16,348 nt of DNA from Nitrospira bacterium HGW-Nitrospira-1 (GCA_002839535.1 PGYF01000031.1:1-16348); one strand, 5' to 3'. Counted from the stretch's first letter, positions 6,805 through 14,607 are shown. Notes: generated from the letters alone by a model not told the origin. Translations and numbers: made by a program.

Positions 6805-8684
6805 AAATGACTGACCCTTGAGCGCCTTATTTTTTCTATTGCGATCATGATAAGAGATAAAGCAGCAGGCGTCATTCCCTGTATCCTGCCTGCCTGGCCC
6901 AAATTAGCAGGACGAACTTCCTCAAGCTTGCAGAGTATCTCCCTGGAAATGCCGGGAAGGGCCTTATAGTCAATATCAGCAGGGATATTCTTCTCCTCGA
7001 GTTTTTTTAACTTCTCTGCTGTCTCTTGCTGCCTGATGATGTATCCCTCATATTTTACCTGTATCTCCACCTGATGTTCAACATCATCTCCAAGCTCAAC
7101 TTCAGAGGGCGAGCATTGCCTGATAACAGCGTATGAAACCTCAGGTCTTTTCAGGAGCTGCTCAAGGGGGCTGTCTTCCTCTATTGCCGACGTGCCGAGT
7201 TCTTTCAGCGCCGCATTGATTCTGTCAGGCTTTACACGTGTCTTTTTGATCCTGTTGATTTCATCTTCTATCTTTTTCTTTTTATCTACAAAATACTCGT
7301 AAGTTTCATCGTTTAAAAGGCCGATTTCATGCCCCTTTTCCATGAGGCGCATGTCTGCATTGTCATGCCGCAGGAGCAGACGGTATTCCGCCCTTGAGGT
7401 GAACATTCTGTATGGTTCTTTTGTGCCTTTTGTTACAAGATCATCAAGCAAAACGCCGATATACGCCTCGTGCCTGCCCAAAACCAGGGGCTCTCTGCCC
7501 TGGAGCCTCAACGCTGCATTTATTCCTGCAATCAGGCCCTGCGCAGCAGCCTCTTCATATCCGGAAGTTCCGTTGATCTGGCCGCCGAGGAAAAGACCCT
7601 CGATATTTTTTGTCTCAAGGGAATGCTTCAGTTGTGTCGGGAAGACAAAATCATATTCAATTGCATAACCAGGCCGCATAATCTCTGCGTTTTCAAGGCC
7701 TGGTATTGTCCTCACGAGCGCAGTCTGTATGTCAAGCGGAAGACTGGTTGATATGCCGTTTGCATAATATTCATTCGTATCCAGACCTTCCGGCTCCAGA
7801 AAGACCTGATGCCTTTGGCGCTCTGCAAAACGCACGACCTTATCCTCTATCGAAGGACAGTATCTTGGCCCTATTCCTGTGATTTTGCCGCTGTACATGG
7901 CGGAACGCTCAAGATTGTCCTGTATGATCTTATGAGTCTCCGGATTCGTATAAGTTATGTAGCATGGAAGCTGAGGATTTGTGATTTTTTGTGTGCTGTG
8001 AGAAAACGGAGTTGGAGGGTCATCGCCGAACTGCGCCTCTGTCTTTGAGAAGTCTATTGTCTTTGCATCGAGCCTTGGCGGGGTGCCGGTCTTCAGCCGG
8101 CCCAGCTTCAGGCCGATTCTGGCAAGGCAGTCTGATAACCCGACAGAGGGGAACTCTCCAGCCCTGCCGGCTGCGAAACTTTCGTGTCCTATGTGCATCA
8201 GTCCTTTCAGAAATGTCCCGGTCGTTACAATAACACACCCTGAACTATAGAATATACCGAGCGCTGTTAAGACGCCTTTGACCTTCCCGCCTTCGACTAT
8301 AATTTCCTCTACAGCCGCCTGCTTGATGTCGAGATTCTCCTGTGTCTCAAGGACATGTCTCATCTTCAGCCGGTACAAAACCCTGTCCGTTTGAGCCCTC
8401 AATGACCAGACTGCAGGGCCTTTTGACTTGTTCAGCATCCTGAACTGTATCCCTGCCTTATCGGTAATCTTTGCCATCTCGCCTCCGAGGACATCAATCT
8501 CTCTGACGATATGTCCTTTTGCAAGTCCTCCGATGGCAGGGTTACAGGACATCTGGCCGATGGTATCGAGATTCATGGTGAATATGCACGCAGCCATGCC
8601 CATGCGGGCAGCAGCAAGCGCAGCCTCGCAGCCTGCATGGCCTGCGCCGACAACTATCACATCGTAGGTTTTGGTCGTGTTCAT
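6801..8684 (-). CDS. mnmG: tRNA uridine-5-carboxymethylaminomethyl modification enzyme MnmG (GidA)
   Basis: With MnmE this FAD enzyme installs the carboxymethylaminomethyl group on the wobble uridine of certain tRNAs, using methylene-tetrahydrofolate. The length of 627 residues is normal. Seen motifs are the dinucleotide-binding GAGHAGCEAA (13-22), CNPAIGGLAKGHIVREIDVL (about 47-66), a central GPRYCPSIEDKV with the conserved cysteine, GLFLGGQINGTSGYEEAAAQ, and the C-terminal helical MnmE/tRNA-binding domain ending LSLIMIAIEKIRR. The start is fixed by the family N-terminus, yet no Shine-Dalgarno sequence precedes it; instead TATAAT lies nine bases upstream, suggesting a leaderless or near-leaderless message. 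In many bacteria rsmG or parA follows mnmG; here an accessory TPR gene is coupled to its stop codon. Confidence 0.96.
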   Translation of the reverse strand: MNTTKTYDVIVVGAGHAGCEAALAAARMGMAACIFTMNLDTIGQMSCNPAIGGLAKGHIVREIDVLGGEMAKITDKAGIQFRMLNKSKGPAVWSLRAQTDRVLYRLKMRHVLETQENLDIKQAAVEEIIVEGGKVKGVLTALGIFYSSGCVIVTTGTFLKGLMHIGHESFAAGRAGEFPSVGLSDCLARIGLKLGRLKTGTPPRLDAKTIDFSKTEAQFGDDPPTPFSHSTQKITNPQLPCYITYTNPETHKIIQDNLERSAMYSGKITGIGPRYCPSIEDKVVRFAERQRHQVFLEPEGLDTNEYYANGISTSLPLDIQTALVRTIPGLENAEIMRPGYAIEYDFVFPTQLKHSLETKNIEGLFLGGQINGTSGYEEAAAQGLIAGINAALRLQGREPLVLGRHEAYIGVLLDDLVTKGTKEPYRMFTSRAEYRLLLRHDNADMRLMEKGHEIGLLNDETYEYFVDKKKKIEDEINRIKKTRVKPDRINAALKELGTSAIEEDSPLEQLLKRPEVSYAVIRQCSPSEVELGDDVEHQVEIQVKYEGYIIRQQETAEKLKKLEEKNIPADIDYKALPGISREILCKLEEVRPANLGQAGRIQGMTPAALSLIMIAIEKIRRSRVSHL

Positions 8685-8692
8685 GAAGCGCT

Positions 8693-8698
8693 ATTATA
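8693..8698 (-). promoter_or_regulatory. Possible -10 box giving a leaderless mnmG transcript
   Basis: The minus strand reads TATAAT at 8698-8693, and the mnmG ATG begins at 8684. Transcription would start one to three bases before the ATG. The -35 region at the expected spacing (TGCTAT) is poor, so the call rests on the perfect -10 hexamer and the absence of a ribosome binding site. Confidence 0.4.
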
Positions 8699-8754
8699 GA
8701 ATAATTCAGGGTTGTATAGCATGACTTTGAAGGAACCGATATTACACAAAAATA

Positions 8755-8784
8755 TTATTTTATCTTTCCGCAGATTCCGCACAT
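8755..8784 (-). pseudogene. Stub matching the start of a class II glutamine amidotransferase (asnB-like)
   Basis: The minus strand encodes MCGICGKIK followed by a stop. MCGICGKI with Cys2 is the hallmark start of asparagine synthetase B and related N-terminal nucleophile amidotransferases. After eight codons the similarity ends at TAA. It begins four bases after the stop of the tail at 8788. The match is short, so chance cannot be excluded. Confidence 0.3.
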
Positions 8785-8787
8785 AAA

Positions 8788-8868
8788 TTATTCCATACCT
8801 AAAGCAAAACGTATAGCCTTTTCTAACCGGTCTATCTTATCACTCCTTAATAATGCTATTCTTTCAAT
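8788..8868 (-). pseudogene. Orphan C-terminal coding tail
   Basis: One minus-strand frame, open between stops, reads IERIALLRSDKIDRLEKA then IRFALGME and a stop. It has the look of a helical protein C-terminus, with no start codon of its own and no room for a full gene. It overlaps the end of the istA fragment in another frame. I do not recognise the parent gene. Confidence 0.3.
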
Positions 8869-9005
8869 TTAGACAAATCCGAATCATTCCCTTGAGTTTT
8901 AAAGCCCTCATATGTCCCTCTATCTGATAGTTTCATCTGCTTCGCTATCTTCTTGATTGATTCCCCTTGCGTCCTTAAGGCCTTTACTTGTTGCCACTTA
9001 TACAT
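8856..9005 (-). pseudogene. IS21-family istA 5' fragment
   Basis: A 49-codon frame starts MYKWQQVKALRTQGESIKKI and continues AKQMKLS, the classic N-terminal helix-turn-helix of IS21-type IstA transposases. IstA proteins are normally several hundred residues. Here similarity stops after KLS and the frame ends soon after (DLSKLKE, stop), so only the DNA-binding beginning survives. AAGGGTGAT upstream of the ATG is a reasonable ribosome binding site. The product could still be made as a small HTH protein, but no DDE catalytic domain or istB remains nearby. Confidence 0.7.
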
Positions 9006-9119
9006 GCTTATCACCCTTTTGTCTTTCCTCCTTCCTCGTTTTCAAGAAAGGAGATTATAAGTTTTTAGGGGGTCAATTTCATATGACGATTGGGGGTCAA
9101 TTGTATTTTACGATCTACA
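9006..9119 (-). mobile_element. IS21-type left end with internal direct repeats
   Basis: Read on the minus strand, the end starts TGTAGATCGTAAAATAC at 9119 and contains AATTGACCCCC twice (9102-9092 and 9078-9068), 24 bases apart. Repeated TTGACCCCC boxes at the tip are characteristic of IS21-family ends, where the transposase binds. The istA fragment follows in the expected orientation. No matching right end is seen, so the element is a truncated relic. Confidence 0.65.
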
Positions 9120-9128
9120 GCAGGCATT

Positions 9129-9269
9129 TCAGGACTCGGCCTTCCCTATTTTGTCGAGAGAGATTTTCGAATCAATTCGGGCGAACGATGAAGAGAGATC
9201 TTCTGATTGAATTTTTGCTGTTTTACCACGTGTTACTGGTGCATTGTCCTTCGAATTATGATATATTTT
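9129..9269 (-). pseudogene. Orphan coding remnant next to the IS21 end
   Basis: A minus-strand frame without a start codon reads PVTRGKTAKIQSEDLSSSF and then ARIDSKISLDKIGKAES before TGA at 9131-9129, ten bases from the IS end. The composition looks protein-like and resembles a transposase-type C-terminus, but I cannot name the family. It may be the truncated neighbour into which the IS inserted, or noise. Confidence 0.25.
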
Positions 9270-9270
9270 T

Positions 9271-9301
9271 CATGTTAAATCATAGAAAGCATATTGACAT
9301 G
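9271..9301. promoter_or_regulatory. Imperfect inverted repeat over the dnaJ -35 box
   Basis: CATGTTAAAT (9271-9280) and ATTGACATG (9293-9301) form an imperfect palindrome. Its right arm contains the -35 hexamer at 9294-9299. It is a candidate operator. Confidence 0.4.
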
Positions 9302-9322
9302 CCTACACTAAAGTTATATGAT
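9294..9322 (+). promoter_or_regulatory. Sigma-70 type promoter of dnaJ-hspR-clpB
   Basis: A perfect TTGACA (9294-9299), a 17-base spacer and TATGAT (9317-9322) predict transcription from about 9329, leaving a leader of about 29 bases before the dnaJ GTG. Confidence 0.75.
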
Positions 9323-9334
9323 ACGAAATATAAC
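9313..9334. promoter_or_regulatory. Perfect 7-8-7 inverted repeat over the dnaJ -10 and start site
   Basis: GTTATAT (9313-9319) and ATATAAC (9328-9334) are exact complements separated by eight bases. They cover the -10 hexamer and the predicted start. The spacing resembles the HspR element HAIR (7-7-7), though the arms do not match CTTGAGT. It is a candidate operator for the HspR-like protein encoded two genes down. Confidence 0.5.
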
Positions 9335-9357
9335 ATGAAAGGATTACAGGTCCATCA

Positions 9358-10434
9358 GTGAAAAATTATTATGACATACTCGGTGTAGACAAAAAGGCCT
9401 CGCAGGATGAGATAAAAAAGGCTTTCAGAAAGCTTGCGCGCAAATATCATCCGGACTTGAATCCCGGCGACAAAAACGCTGAACATAAATTTAAAGAATT
9501 AAGCGAGGCCTATGATGTTTTGGGTGACGAAAAAAAAAGGGCTCAATACGATCAAACCGGACGCTCTCCCTTTGAAGGTGGCGGCCCTGGTTTTGACTAC
9601 AGGACGTACACCTCAGGCGACAGGTTTGACTTTGGCGGGTTTGGCGATATTTTCTCAGACATCTACGGGGCTGAAACCGGCTTTAAAAGCCCGAGCATGA
9701 AAGGCCCTGATCTGGCAATGCGCCTGGAAATGACCCTTGAAGAGGCCTTCACAGGAATAACCAGGTCTGTAACATTCCAAAGAGAGATCTACTGTAAAAA
9801 TTGCAGCGGCTCAGGCGCTGAAACATACCGCCAGTGTGAAAAATGCAAGGGAACCGGGAAGATTGCTGCATCGAAAGGTTTCTTCAAAATGTCCCAGCGC
9901 TGCAATATGTGCGGGGGAACAGGAAAAATAATCACGAAGGCCTGCAGATATTGCAACGGAACCGGGAATATCCTTCATGCAGAAACAATCAAGGTAAAAA
10001 TACCGGCAGGGGCGGATACCGGTTCCCGTGTGAGAGTAAGGGGCATGGGAGGCGCAGGTCAAGGGGGCGGAGTTGCAGGGGACCTGCAGATCGAGATAAC
10101 AATAAAGCCTCATGCGCTCTTTACAAGAAAAGGCGATGACATACAAATAGAAGTCCCCGTGACCTTCGGCGAGGCGGCCCTCGGCGCTAAAATTGAAGTG
10201 CCGACAATCGATGGGGCTGCTTCCATGACACTTCCAGCCGGAACTCAGAGCAGCCAAAAATTCAAACTTGCAGGAAAAGGCTTCCCCTCCCAAAGGACCG
10301 GGCATCGGGGAAGTCAGTATGTCAATATAAAAATTGTTGTACCGAAGAACATACCGGATACTGCCTTGGCTGCGGTCAAACAGATTGAGGCTCTTTATTC
10401 CGAGCCGCCCAGAAAGGGAATAGGGAAAAAATAA
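9358..10434 (+). CDS. dnaJ: Chaperone DnaJ (type I Hsp40)
   Basis: This is the DnaK co-chaperone that stimulates DnaK ATPase and delivers unfolded clients in the cytosol. The protein is 358 residues, slightly shorter than E. coli DnaJ. Order of parts: J domain with HPD near residue 31 (YHPDLNPGD), a Gly/Phe-rich linker (about 75-105), a zinc domain with four CxxCxGxG modules (CKNCSGSG, CEKCKGTG, CNMCGGTG, CRYCNGTG), and the C-terminal beta-sandwich substrate domains. The start is GTG at 9358, since MKNYYDILGV is the standard N-terminus; AGG at 9348-9350 is the likely ribosome binding site. The stop overlaps the hspR start as TAATG. dnaK and grpE are absent from this operon and must be elsewhere. 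Confidence 0.96.
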   Translation: MKNYYDILGVDKKASQDEIKKAFRKLARKYHPDLNPGDKNAEHKFKELSEAYDVLGDEKKRAQYDQTGRSPFEGGGPGFDYRTYTSGDRFDFGGFGDIFSDIYGAETGFKSPSMKGPDLAMRLEMTLEEAFTGITRSVTFQREIYCKNCSGSGAETYRQCEKCKGTGKIAASKGFFKMSQRCNMCGGTGKIITKACRYCNGTGNILHAETIKVKIPAGADTGSRVRVRGMGGAGQGGGVAGDLQIEITIKPHALFTRKGDDIQIEVPVTFGEAALGAKIEVPTIDGAASMTLPAGTQSSQKFKLAGKGFPSQRTGHRGSQYVNIKIVVPKNIPDTALAAVKQIEALYSEPPRKGIGKK

Positions 10435-10781
10435 TGAAAAAAAAAGACGAAGAACTGCCTGCTTACTTTATAAGCATTGTTTCTAAAATGCTTAATGTTC
10501 ATCCCCAGACATTAAGACTTTACGAAAGAGAAGGCTTTATATGTCCCAAGCGCACAAAAAAGCAACGGCTCTATTCAGAAAAAGATATTGACCGGTTGAA
10601 CTTTATCTTACAGCTTACAAGAGAAATGGGAGTCAATAGAGCAGGGGTTGATATCATTCTCAGGCTGCGGCAGCGCATGGAGATATTACAGCGCGAAATG
10701 GAAGATATGATGGACCTTCTTGAGGATGAGACGCGAAGGGATTTTAAGGAAAAAATAAGGAAGGCATTCAATGAAGAATAG
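10434..10781 (+). CDS. hspR: HspR-like MerR-family heat-shock repressor
   Basis: The protein is 115 residues. Its N-terminal MerR winged helix-turn-helix (YFISIVSKMLNVHPQTLRLY, residues about 11-30) and EREGFICPKRTKKQRLYSEK closely follow the HspR pattern, including HPQTLRxYE and the arginine-tyrosine-serine wing. Residues 75-110 form a helical, heptad-like dimerisation segment (LRLRQRMEILQREMEDMMDL). It lacks an effector domain. HspR proteins repress chaperone genes and are released by heat or by loss of DnaK binding. Its place between dnaJ and clpB, with a one-base overlap with dnaJ, supports autoregulation of this operon. HspR is best known in actinobacteria and also occurs in some other phyla. 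Confidence 0.88.
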   Translation: MKKKDEELPAYFISIVSKMLNVHPQTLRLYEREGFICPKRTKKQRLYSEKDIDRLNFILQLTREMGVNRAGVDIILRLRQRMEILQREMEDMMDLLEDETRRDFKEKIRKAFNEE

Positions 10782-10790
10782 GAGTACCGC

Positions 10791-13430
10791 ATGGAAAAAT
10801 TTACTATAAAAAGCCGGGAAGCTATCCAGAACTCACAGAGACTTGCCGACAGGAAAGGCCATCAACAGATAGATGTAGAACATCTTTTGTGGGTCATACT
10901 TGACGATGAAGAAGGCGTAGCAGCGCAGATGCTGAAAAGGGTCGGAATCAATACCGGCCGCCTTCAAAAGGACCTTGAAGAGGCGCTTGATAAACTGCCA
11001 AAAGTGGTCGGGGCTACCCCTGTTGGACAAATATATATATCGCCCCGTCTCAAAGAGGTTTTCGAGGGGGCAAGGCAGGAGGCAGAGCATCTGACTGACG
11101 AGTATGTCAGCATCGAGCACCTTCTTCTGGCCTTGCTCGCAGCAGGGGGGACAGCAGCTGACCTTCTGAAAAAATATGGGGCTGACACGGACAAGCTCCT
11201 CGTTGCGATGAAAGAAATACGGGGCGTCCAGAGAGTTACTGACCCAAGTCCGGAAGAAAAATATCAGGCGCTGAAAAGGTACGGCAAAGATCTGACCGAT
11301 CTCGCAGCCCGAGGCAAGCTCGATCCTGTAATAGGAAGAGATGAGGAGATAAGGCGGATAATCCAGGTGCTTTCCAGGAGGACAAAGAATAATCCTGTCT
11401 TAATCGGAGAACCCGGAGTTGGAAAAACAGCGATAGCAGAAGGACTTGCCCAAAGAATAGTTGCAGGAGACGTCCCTGAAACGCTGAAGGACAAAAAAGT
11501 CGTTGCCCTTGATATGGGGGCGCTGATTGCAGGCGCAAAGTTCAGGGGTGAGTTCGAAGACAGACTCAAGGCGGTTTTGAAGGAGATAGGAGATGCAGAG
11601 GGGAAAATTATTCTGTTCATTGACGAAATGCACACAATCGTCGGCGCAGGCGCTGCTGAAGGGGCGATAGATGCTTCAAACATGCTGAAGCCGGCCCTTG
11701 CAAGAGGTGATTTGCGGTGTGTCGGCGCAACAACCCTCAATGAATACAGAAAATATGTGGAAAAAGACCCTGCTCTGGAAAGGAGATTTCAGCCGGTACT
11801 GATAAAGGAGCCTACAGTGGAAGATACGATCTCGATCTTGCGCGGCCTGAAAGAAAAATATGAGGTGCACCACGGGGTAAAGATCAAAGACTCTGCTCTG
11901 ATATCCGCTGCTGTGCTCTCGCACAGATACATCACAGACAGATTCCTCCCGGACAAGGCTATAGACCTGATAGATGAGTCTGCATCAAAACTCAGGATGG
12001 AAATAGACAGTATGCCTGTTGAACTCGACGAAATAGAAAGAAAATTACGGCAGCACGAGATGGAAAAACAGGCCGTGATGAAGGAAGATTCAAAGGGATC
12101 ACGGGAAAAACTTGAGAAGCTCAGGAAAGAGATGTCAGAACTGCAGGTACGGAGAGACGAGTTGCGGACCCAGTGGTTAAGCGAGAAAGAGATAATAACA
12201 AGCATCCGCAACTACAAGGAACAGATCGAAAAAACAAAGATCGCATCGGAAAAGGCAGAACGCCAGGGCGATCTTACGAAGGCGTCGGAGCTCAGATACG
12301 GGAAAATACTCGAACTGCAGAAGGCGCTTGAAGCAGAAAACATTCGGCTAACCGCTGCCCAACATACAAGAAAAATGCTCAAGGAGGAGGTTGACGACGA
12401 AGACATTGCTGAAGTTGTATCTAAATGGACAGGGGTGCCTGTTTCAAGAATGCTCGAAGGCGAGATCCAAAAATTACTTCACATGGACGACCGCCTGAAG
12501 ATGAGGGTGGTTGGCCAGGATGAGGCTATCGAGGCTGTTTCCAACGCTGTAAGAAGGGCACGGGCAGGCATCCAGGACCCGAACAGACCCATTGGTTCTT
12601 TCATCTTTCTCGGCCCCACAGGCGTCGGGAAAACAGAACTTGCGCGGGCGCTTGCGGAATTTCTCTTCGACGATGAAAACGCAATGATCAGAATCGACAT
12701 GTCCGAATACCAGGAACGTCATACTGTTTCCCGGCTGATCGGAGCGCCTCCCGGCTATGTGGGATATGAAGAAGGCGGACAGTTGACAGAGGCGGTCAGG
12801 AGGAGACCATACTCAGTGGCGCTCTTTGATGAGGTCGAAAAAGCTCATCCCGATGTCTTCAATCTCATGCTCCAACTTCTTGATGACGGAAGGCTTACTG
12901 ACAGCCATGGACATACAGTGGATTTCAGAAATACGGTCATAATCATGACGTCCAATATCGGGAGTGTCCATATACAGGAGATGCTCTCGGAAAGAGAAAA
13001 ACATCCCGCTGCTTACTGGATCGACAACACTCGAAATAACTTCAAAGAAAAGGTCATGGACGATCTTAAGGGCTTTTTCCGTCCGGAGTTTTTAAACAGG
13101 ATTGATGAGATAATAATTTTTAATCCGCTGACAAAAGAGCTCCTTGTCAGGATTGTCGATATACAACTGGAACGGATGAAAAAACACATAAAAGAAAAAA
13201 ATATCAACCTGATCCTTACAGAGAGAGCGAAAGAATATTTTGCGGAAATTGGTTTTGATCCTGTCTATGGTGCGCGTCCGCTGAAGAGAATTCTTCAAAA
13301 AATGATCCTCAATGAGCTTGCCAGAAAAATACTTGACGGCACTTTTCAGGAAGGTGATACAGTAGAAGTAGATATATCAGGAGAGAAAATTGTGTTTAGC
13401 AAAGCAGCAGCTGATGTAGTCTCCGGCTGA
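10791..13430 (+). CDS. clpB: ATP-dependent disaggregase ClpB (Hsp100)
   Basis: ClpB is a hexameric AAA+ machine that extracts proteins from aggregates with DnaK-DnaJ. The protein is 879 residues, slightly longer than the roughly 857 of E. coli. Parts in order: N-domain with two Clp repeats (about 1-145); NBD1 with Walker A GEPGVGKT (206-213) and Walker B IILFIDEMH; the charged coiled-coil M-domain (about 410-530), which distinguishes ClpB from ClpA/C; NBD2 with Walker A GPTGVGKT (608-615), Walker B VALFDEVEKAH and sensor-2 GARPLKR. It lacks the ClpP-docking loop seen in ClpA/X by inspection. AGGAG (10780-10784) ends six bases before the ATG and overlaps the hspR stop, so the genes are cotranscribed. 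Confidence 0.97.
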   Translation: MEKFTIKSREAIQNSQRLADRKGHQQIDVEHLLWVILDDEEGVAAQMLKRVGINTGRLQKDLEEALDKLPKVVGATPVGQIYISPRLKEVFEGARQEAEHLTDEYVSIEHLLLALLAAGGTAADLLKKYGADTDKLLVAMKEIRGVQRVTDPSPEEKYQALKRYGKDLTDLAARGKLDPVIGRDEEIRRIIQVLSRRTKNNPVLIGEPGVGKTAIAEGLAQRIVAGDVPETLKDKKVVALDMGALIAGAKFRGEFEDRLKAVLKEIGDAEGKIILFIDEMHTIVGAGAAEGAIDASNMLKPALARGDLRCVGATTLNEYRKYVEKDPALERRFQPVLIKEPTVEDTISILRGLKEKYEVHHGVKIKDSALISAAVLSHRYITDRFLPDKAIDLIDESASKLRMEIDSMPVELDEIERKLRQHEMEKQAVMKEDSKGSREKLEKLRKEMSELQVRRDELRTQWLSEKEIITSIRNYKEQIEKTKIASEKAERQGDLTKASELRYGKILELQKALEAENIRLTAAQHTRKMLKEEVDDEDIAEVVSKWTGVPVSRMLEGEIQKLLHMDDRLKMRVVGQDEAIEAVSNAVRRARAGIQDPNRPIGSFIFLGPTGVGKTELARALAEFLFDDENAMIRIDMSEYQERHTVSRLIGAPPGYVGYEEGGQLTEAVRRRPYSVALFDEVEKAHPDVFNLMLQLLDDGRLTDSHGHTVDFRNTVIIMTSNIGSVHIQEMLSEREKHPAAYWIDNTRNNFKEKVMDDLKGFFRPEFLNRIDEIIIFNPLTKELLVRIVDIQLERMKKHIKEKNINLILTERAKEYFAEIGFDPVYGARPLKRILQKMILNELARKILDGTFQEGDTVEVDISGEKIVFSKAAADVVSG

Positions 13431-13482
13431 TAAAAGGATCCAGCATAACTGTTAATGCGACTTCGTATAAACCGTTGTAAAT

Positions 13483-13516
13483 AGGCGGGGGTTTTTAAGC
13501 CCCTGCCTGCTTTTTT
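13483..13516 (+). terminator. Intrinsic terminator after clpB
   Basis: AGGCGGGGG (13483-13491) pairs with CCCCTGCCT (13500-13508) with one G-T wobble around an 8-base loop, followed after two bases by TTTTTT (13511-13516). It ends the heat-shock operon. Confidence 0.85.
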
Positions 13517-13548
13517 CCATAACCTCGGCCAAATCAGTTATTATATGC

Positions 13549-13577
13549 TTGACTCTTTTGTTCATCTCGGTTATTTT
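13549..13577 (+). promoter_or_regulatory. Probable promoter of the LysM gene
   Basis: TTGACT (13549-13554), a 17-base spacer and TATTTT (13572-13577) lie between the clpB terminator and the LysM gene. The -10 is a 4/6 match. The predicted leader is about 30 bases. Confidence 0.5.
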
Positions 13578-13614
13578 TTAGATTAGAGAAAAACTTTAAG
13601 AAAGGAGAGTTATT

Positions 13615-14607
13615 ATGCTGATTAAAAAATTTTTACCTTTTTTCATGACAGCCTTATTCATACTCCCAACATTCGCTTTCCCGGAAATACAGGAGATAAA
13701 AGAGTACAAAGTTAAAGGAGGCGATACTCTTTGGGACATATCGAACAAAGAACTGCAAGACCCCTTCTTATGGCCTAAAATATGGAAGGAAAACCCCGAA
13801 ATAAAAAATCCGGACAGGATATACCCTGACCAGACAATTAAGATTCCCCTCTATCTGCTCCAAAAAGAAATGAAAGAGGAGCCGATTCCGGCGCAGAAAC
13901 CAGTTGCAGAAAAGGCTACTGCTCCCGTAAAAGAAGAGGTGAAGGCAGAACTTGCCCCGGTAAAGATAGATCCAATTGTAAATAAAAATATATATCTTGC
14001 AAGCGGATACATTGCAGATTCCATTAGCGGCATGGGAAAGATTACAGGCTCTCCGGGGGGAAGGAACCTGTTTGGAAATAATGATGTAGTCTATGTAAAA
14101 ACTGAAGGCGCCGTACATGTCGGCGATAGATTCTATATTATCCGGGAGGGACAAAAGGTTTTACATCCTGTAACAAAACAAAAAATGGGTTATGTCGTGG
14201 AAGTTCTCGGTGTTGCTGAAATCAGCAAATTCGAGTACGGTGACACAATCGCAAAAATCCTGGTATCTTTTAACGAAATAGTAACTGGAGACCTCCTTGA
14301 TACGTTTTCTGAAATGGAACCTCCTGTTGTATCAACGCCCTTCAGAAAGCCGAATATTGAAGGATACGTTGTAGCTGCAAAAAACTTACGCATGATGAAT
14401 GCTAATTATGACATTGTTTATATTGATAAAGGACAAAAAGACGGATTGCAAGCTGGAGATGTTTTAAAGACCCTTGCTGTTGGCGCGCATATCGTGCCAA
14501 ACGGAACTATACAGATACTCAGCCTCCGTGATAATACTGCAACAGCTATTGTGGTATCGAGCACAGATGCTGTTACAGCAGGCAACCGGATAACACGGTT
14601 AGAATAA
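13615..14607 (+). CDS. Secreted LysM-domain protein
   Basis: The protein is 330 residues. Residues 1-22 form a signal peptide (two lysines, then a hydrophobic core ending TFAFPE), so it is exported to the envelope. A single LysM domain spans about 31-78 (YKVKGGDTLWDISNKELQDP, then NPDRIYPDQTIKIP) and should bind peptidoglycan glycan chains. A Pro/Ala/Lys/Glu-rich linker (about 86-118) leads to a C-terminal region of beta-rich character with two related segments, GAVHVGDRFYIIREGQKV and NYDIVYIDKGQKDGLQAGDV. No catalytic motif is visible, so it is more likely a wall-binding structural protein than a hydrolase. AAAGGAG ends about seven bases before the ATG. It has its own promoter and is convergent with rpoD. 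LysM proteins of this layout are common in Nitrospirota-like and deltaproteobacterial genomes; the exact role is unknown. Confidence 0.85.
   Translation: MLIKKFLPFFMTALFILPTFAFPEIQEIKEYKVKGGDTLWDISNKELQDPFLWPKIWKENPEIKNPDRIYPDQTIKIPLYLLQKEMKEEPIPAQKPVAEKATAPVKEEVKAELAPVKIDPIVNKNIYLASGYIADSISGMGKITGSPGGRNLFGNNDVVYVKTEGAVHVGDRFYIIREGQKVLHPVTKQKMGYVVEVLGVAEISKFEYGDTIAKILVSFNEIVTGDLLDTFSEMEPPVVSTPFRKPNIEGYVVAAKNLRMMNANYDIVYIDKGQKDGLQAGDVLKTLAVGAHIVPNGTIQILSLRDNTATAIVVSSTDAVTAGNRITRLE

Noticed and set aside
8891..8911. CTTGAGT-N7-CCCTCAT, resembling half of an HspR HAIR site
   Set aside because: Only the left arm matches, it lies inside the istA fragment, and it is over 400 bases from the heat-shock promoter.
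8957..9361. A plus-strand 134-codon open frame upstream of dnaJ
   Set aside because: It runs antisense through the IS21 end and istA fragment and across the dnaJ promoter, has no ribosome binding site and shows no protein-like motif.
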